A program made the translations under genes and the position numbers. Below the pieces are notes generated by a model that worked only from the letters and a program-made list of their open reading frames with translations, did no database searches and was not told the DNA's origin. This document shows, in pieces, positions 60,301 through 64,000 of a stretch of 64,000 nucleotides of DNA (position 1 is its first letter; every line of letters starts with the position of its first letter). This stretch comes from Diphasiastrum complanatum (lineage: Eukaryota > Streptophyta > Lycopodiopsida > Lycopodiales > Lycopodiaceae), in the NCBI GenBank assembly GCA_029204225.1, contig CM055104.1:38744527-38808526 (forward strand), in the 5' to 3' direction.

Positions 60301-63135
60301 CAATTTGACTCAAAATGATCCTTAATATATATATCTAAGTCCTATTCTCAAGAAAATTCCTTATGCACTTGAAATCATTCCTTGAAAATTAGACAAAGGC
60401 GACATGAATGACACTGCATGCCTGAGTGGAAGTTCATTAGTCTTTCTCTCTACATATGGAAAGCTGTAGGCAACCTTCTTCGTGGCCCTCTTTTCTAATA
60501 TTAATAGAAAACAGGCTTCTCCTCCATGTGCTTACATTAATACACGGGCCTGGTTCCGTCCTCTTCTTGCTCTAAGCCAACAATGATCGAGCAGCAGTTC
60601 ACGATTGTTTCTTGTTGGATGGACTGTTCTGCGCCCTTCTCAATGCATCAACATAGGATCACCATGGGTTGAAATGGAGAAATATCTTTACAAGATGTTC
60701 ACTGCAATTCAAAGAAGGGATTAGTGCGAGTCCCAAGGGGGCTCCACTAGCTGCAAACTCTGGAAGATTGTTTCACATAGAAATCAATTTAAAATTCATG
60801 CTGCGGCTGAGGAAGATCTCTCCATGCTTTTTCCGGGCGGGTTCTACCTTCTTTTTCAAGTGCAAATGTGCATTCCACGTTATTTAGACAAACTGATGAC
60901 TGGCTAGCTATGCCCACATTCTTCACACATCATGTGCACAAGCATGAGTGGCATCACCGTCTTTGGCAGGTAGCTGAATATCCAGACATACCAATTGTGA
61001 TGCAATTTAAGAGCAGATTTGAGATTGTCCTGACTCACTTTAACTCTCTACCTTGGGTGTGATTTATCCGTTGTGTTTGGGTCAGATTTGAGTGTAATAG
61101 CATTGCTTGGCCACAGACAAGGTAGCAAGATGTTTGGAACAGAGCAAGATGTTTTGACTATCTGTTGACTTTTGTATGTTGGTTTCCATGTCTCCATGAG
61201 GTTTAAATAATTCAAACCACTTTCTTACATTAAGTTAGTTAGGTAGCTCCATTATAACAAAGAGTTTTTCAAGTAGCAAAAAGCTGTCAGTAATCAGCTT
61301 GCATACATTGCTTCTACTTAACAGGTTCTTGTGCACCCAAAGTACATTACTGGTCTAGTGTGAAAAAGCTCAAAAAGTCAATTGAAGCTTGTGCTTCCTT
61401 CCATGCATAGGGAACTTGAGTTTGATGTTTCTCTTGGCTAGGACTTCCAAGATGAAGTTCATTTTTTTGGTTATATCACGGGTTCCTTAATGGCACTGAA
61501 GATTACTCGCCCTATCGAATATGCTTTCTAGTTTGGAGATATAATTTGGGATTCATAAAAAGACTGACACTCAAAGATTGAAACTATACACATGGATTGA
61601 ATGGTGCAAACTTAGCGTATCAAGGGTGAGAGAAACTAGCACCTTGATTCAGTATTCAGGTCTTCCTGTGTAGAGCATAAGGCGATTGGATCTTTTGAGA
61701 ATGAGTAAGTTCTTGATAGGCATTATGCTCTTAAAACATGATACTAATCATGCTATGCTTTCTTTGGCTGCAGGAAGGATCAATCTTTAATTCTACTAAT
61801 GGCTCTCTAGCTGAGAAAGCCATTTCTGAGCCTTCTATACAGGACACTGTTGTGGCTACCACTGTTTGCAAGCTAGTTCCAGAAATTGTGAAGCCTATTC
61901 ATCAAGTAAGAAATTTTTACACTCTTGGTTTTTAGTTTTGGGGCTCTGCCAAAGCACAACTGGACTCAAATGTGAAAATTGGGATTGAAAGTAGCTTGTC
62001 TTATTAGCACTAGGAATTTTAACTGCATAGAATAAACGTACGAAACTTTATTTCTAATGCAGAGAACAAATATTTATCAATGGTTTACAGCTTCATCTTC
62101 TACTTTATAAGTTCAGTCAAATTTCAGCTTCTATCTTTAGCTTTCTCTAGGTACACAAGTCTTCCTGAGCAACACTGTGAATGCTAGTTGGAGAAAAGAA
62201 TATTGCTGCATTATCTTGGTAGTAATGATTATTGGGTTAGAATCTGACATTTGATTATATATTTGAATGTCCAAACATGTATCTTTCTTCAATCTATATA
62301 TTGTGTGTGTGTGTGTGTGTGCACTGTGTGTGTGTATATATATTATATATATATATATATCATAGTGGCACGTGGTACTGCCATTATGGTGCCGCCCAAA
62401 AATCCGCGGTACCAAGGCGGCACCATTTTTAAATTTTTTTTAAAAAAAAAAGAAATTTAGTGGGCAATATGGGTATCAGCTTGAAGCTCTTGACGAGAGC
62501 AGTGCATTTATGCAGGTTGCCGGTGCTTTCAGCTACAAATTGTGTTAGACAACTAGATAATGCACCTCTCAGTTTAGTAGTCACTAGTTAACCGTGAGCT
62601 CAGATCTGTAAGGCCCCCGTTATGAGGAGAAGCCATTACTGAGCACGGTTGTTAGTATAGGGTCTACTGTGAGACCATGATGGCTATGAGATGGCTAGAT
62701 TACTGTTTCTATATAGCAGCAAGTCTTGGGGGGTTCGGGGGGCGGTAGCCCCCCGAGAAACAGGGGGTCCAGGGGGCGGTAGCCCCCCGGCAGGGGGTTT
62801 GGGGGGCAGAGCCCCCCAACGGCGGGGTCCGGTAGACCCCGGCCCCGACGGTACGACCTCTTCATGATTTGGGGTTTGACTCCCTGAGCGAAAACACACT
62901 TTTTGGTGTTTTGCATCCCCTTGGTCCTTTGGCTGTTCGCTCTCGTCAAAACCGGCAACCTGTATAAATGCACTGCTCTCGTCAACAGCTTCAAGCTGAT
63001 ACCCATATTGCCCACTTGATTTTTTTTTTTTAAAAATAAAAAAATATTATATATTATGGTACCGCGGATCAGTATGGATCTGCGGATACTGATCCGTGGT
63101 ACCGGGATCCGCGGATCCTGGTACCGCTGGATCTA

Positions 63136-63190
<55 letters not shown>

Positions 63191-64000
63191 AGTTGCAGCG
63201 AATCGGGATTCTGGGGCTATCGCAATTCTGAGATTCGTGATTCGCTGCTCAGAGTCGCGAAAATAAATTTGTTTTATTTACTTTCCGAATTTTTTTTGGG
63301 GCCTGAAATGTACCTGAAACTACTGGAATTTGACCTGAAATCACTGGAATTAGACCTGAAACTACTGAAAGTGGACCTGAAACTACTGTAATCGTAATCG
63401 TCTGTTTTTCCTCTTTCTACTGATACCCATATTGTCTGTATTTTCTTAAAAAAAAACACGTTTTGCTGGAAAACCAGCAAATCGCTAGTTTTTGGGGCCA
63501 GCGATTCATGAATCAAGATTTGGTTCGTGATTCGTGATTCGCGAATTGTGACTGCAACTATAATTATATATAGGTTATCTATATATATATCCGTAGGTTA
63601 TCCATCTGTAATTTCTGTTTGGACTTTCTAATGGGTAGGATGGCGCTCATATGACACTAGCAAGTTTCCATTTCATGAATAGATCAGTTCTCACAGTTCT
63701 CACGTTGGTGGCTTGCAGAAGCAGTTTGATACATTTGGGGATAGTCAAGGAGGTAGTAAAATCTCTCCAGTGGAGCAACAGGCTACAGGAGTATCAGCCA
63801 CGGTGAAGGCTGAAGATGAGACTGCTGTTGCTATGCGATCGGAACCTTTTTCTGTAACAAGTGATAGTAACACTGTTAACATCCAAGTTGGTAGCATAGT
63901 CTCTGTTGCTGGGTCCAAAAAGGAAATGGAAAGAAACGATTCTTTAACCGAAATTAAAGACATTATTGAAAATGAGGAAAATAATGATACAATAAAAGAA
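51311..64000 (+). CDS. Host gene, coiled-coil protein, exons 1-5 (continues right)
   Basis: Exons: 51311-52162 (284 codons), 59059-59118 (20), 59441-59614 (58), 61774-61905 (44) and 63719-64000 (94, open at the edge). All junctions are phase 0. Acceptors are TGTGCAG, TTGGCAG, GCTGCAG and CTTGCAG. Donors are CAG/GTATGC, AAAG/GTTGCT and CAA/GTAAGA; exon 1 ends GAG/GCAAAC, a GC donor. The N terminus is lysine-rich ([14 protein letters not shown], possibly a nuclear signal). Then comes a Ser/Glu/Asp-rich low-complexity region with a duplicated 40-residue unit (110-149, 150-189). A coiled coil follows ([58 protein letters not shown]). Exons 4-5 are again low complexity. The ATG at 51311 follows a stop-rich leader. 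I do not recognise the family; a scaffold or tether role is only suggested by composition. Confidence 0.65.
52449..54722 (-). pseudogene. Copia gag-pol relic inside intron 1
   Basis: In minus order: two CCHC knuckles ([28 protein letters not shown]; about 54580-54480), a GAG-pre-integrase block ending LWHARL (about 54240), and integrase 54213-53446. The integrase has [31 protein letters not shown] and [20 protein letters not shown]. The first catalytic Asp of D-D-E is Asn here (HSNVCGP instead of HSDVCGP). An acidic linker follows (53413-53150). RT is in pieces: [65 protein letters not shown] and [13 protein letters not shown]. Several frame changes and stops. RNase H and recognisable LTRs are absent. 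Confidence 0.75.
54640..55260 (+). other. LTR-like sequence with a TATA-box-like site
   Basis: CTATAAAAGAGACCTCCTCC at about 55039 resembles a TATA box and start region. It is followed by GCTAATGTAATGTCC- and TGCTGGAAATTTGTGGAC-like sequence. It could be a solo LTR. No repeat partner in the window and no clear TG/CA borders, so this is weak. Confidence 0.25.
55840..57560 (+). pseudogene. Gypsy RT relic split by a 1.07-kb insertion
   Basis: The upstream part (to about 55974) reads [20 protein letters not shown] then [15 protein letters not shown]. The downstream part (from about 57047) reads [17 protein letters not shown], a stop, [40 protein letters not shown] and [13 protein letters not shown]. 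This is the standard gypsy RT order, with the catalytic LDD in FLDDIL. The two parts should be adjacent in the protein, so 55975-57046 was inserted. Stops at 57106 and 57244 also break it. Confidence 0.7.
55975..57046. mobile_element. Inserted sequence of unknown type within gypsy RT
   Basis: About 1.07 kb without a family motif. It has repeated CCTTGG(A/T)TAAGGG palindromes (56062, 56111, 56178) in a twice-repeated about 110-bp segment (56050-56230). The second half is rich in CTTGGAGG and GCTTGGATCT lines. It might be a solo LTR or a non-autonomous retroelement; borders are inferred only from the interrupted protein. Confidence 0.45.
57600..59058. other. Rest of intron 1, no recognised gene
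   Basis: AT-rich with frames below 120 codons and no motif; it ends in a T-rich tract and TGTGCAG at 59058. Confidence 0.45.
59615..61773 (+). other. Intron 3 of the coiled-coil gene
   Basis: GT-AG intron of 2.16 kb. Frames at 60669-60887 and 60868-61062 carry no motif. No element signature seen. Confidence 0.5.
62361..63137. mobile_element. B-type non-autonomous DNA transposon (777 bp)
   Basis: Ends CATAGTGGCACGTGGTAC (left) and GGTACCGCTGGATCTATG (right), with GGTACC, CCGCGG and GGATCC words as in element B. (TA)n lies on both sides. Inside the A/T runs lies an inverted repeat of 63 nt (62461-62523 and 62952-63014) with only two mismatches. The centre has three to four about 30-bp GC-rich units, GGGGGCGGTAGCCCCCC-like (62728-62845). 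No coding frame is credible. Confidence 0.7.
62461..63014. repeat. Internal 63-nt inverted repeat, 97% identical
   Basis: TGGGCAATATGGGTATCAGC at 62461 matches the inverse of 62995-63014. Pairing continues to CCGG, with differences only near 62489 and 62512. The motif CTGATACCCATATTG occurs a third time at 63420 in the neighbouring C-type element. Confidence 0.8.
63138..63187. repeat. (TA)n between B-type and C-type elements
   Basis: About 24 TA units. Another (TA)n run of about 12 units precedes the B-type element at 62336-62360. Confidence 0.9.
63188..63562. mobile_element. C-type non-autonomous DNA transposon (375 bp)
   Basis: Terminal inverted repeats TATAGTTGCAG (63188-63198) and CTGCAACTATA (63552-63562). 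Subterminal words: GAATCGGGATTC, GATTCGTGATTCGC on the left; GCGATTCATGAATC, GATTCGTGATTCGCGAATTG on the right. The interior includes a three-fold GACCTGAAA(C/T)(T)ACTG(G/A)A repeat (63331-63390). It is TA-flanked and resembles the ends at 10537 and 17849. Confidence 0.65.
63563..63600. repeat. TA-rich tract right of the C-type element
   Basis: ATTATATATAGG and ATCTATATATATATCC. It may include the target duplication, which cannot be resolved in TA-rich sequence. Confidence 0.5.

Larger units (their letters stand above)
61906..63718 (+). other. Intron 4 of the coiled-coil gene, with two DNA transposons
   Basis: GT-AG intron of 1.81 kb. More than half is a B-type (62361-63137) and a C-type (63188-63562) element, each beside (TA)n. 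Confidence 0.6.

Noticed and set aside
60669-61062. Possible extra exons in intron 3 of the coiled-coil gene
   Set aside because: Two 64-72 codon frames lack motifs and would not join in frame with the phase-0 exons by clear splice sites.
62684-63015. Proline/glycine-rich minus-strand frames in the B-type element
   Set aside because: They translate GC-rich hairpin units and inverted-repeat arms inside a non-autonomous element.

Overview
The window is nuclear DNA from a land plant with a repeat-rich genome. It holds spliced host genes with kilobase-sized introns, plant-type hAT, copia and gypsy relics, LINEs, and long (CT)n, (TA)n and (GA)n microsatellites. The exact group cannot be read from the sequence. 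The density of decayed elements, long introns and LINE-borne (CT)n tracts would suit a fern, lycophyte, bryophyte or gymnosperm better than a compact angiosperm; this is inference. No rRNA gene, tRNA gene, CRISPR array or operon-like layout was seen.

Region by region: 1-1152 is the end of an ORF1-only LINE copy with a (CT)50 tail. 1190-11621 is a chain of hAT-like DNA transposons on either side of (TA)n tracts: element A (minus), element B (plus, 5250-10522, transposase relic plus a convergent 134-codon ORF), a C-type end, and element D. 11640-13167 is a rearranged LINE. 14560-16610 is a hAT relic related to A. 17849-20936 is a hAT of type C. 20937-26276 is a nest of minus-strand LINE copies. 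27828-28560 is another LINE relic.

29528-31836 (minus) carries the first three coding exons of an XRCC2-type RAD51 paralogue, a DNA-repair gene; its later exons were not found. 32590-34660 is a palindromic pair of copia LTRs plus a copia RNase H relic. 35440-36720 is a minisatellite and a gypsy gag relic. 36960-49205 is a stack of minus-strand LTR retrotransposons: two related gypsy-type groups with a tRNA-Asp-type primer-binding site, an extra ORF and no polymerase, with a copia fragment between them. One has a ten-copy, about 151-bp tandem array in its leader.

51311-64000 (plus) is a second host gene, five exons of which lie in the window, all joined in phase 0. It encodes a charged, low-complexity N terminus followed by a coiled coil. 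Its 6.9-kb intron 1 holds a copia pol relic (minus), an LTR-like piece and a broken gypsy RT. Its intron 4 holds a B-type and a C-type non-autonomous transposon side by side in (TA)n.

The most unusual pattern is the set of hAT-like ends (A-D). They share a terminal C-TAG-like start and often sit beside (TA)n, but each family carries its own short palindromic, mostly CpG-rich subterminal word (GGACGCGTCC, GGTACC/CCGCGG, GAATCGC/GAAACGC, TTCCGGAACG). The second is a LINE group whose copies share only a 3' hairpin followed by (CT)n instead of poly(A).
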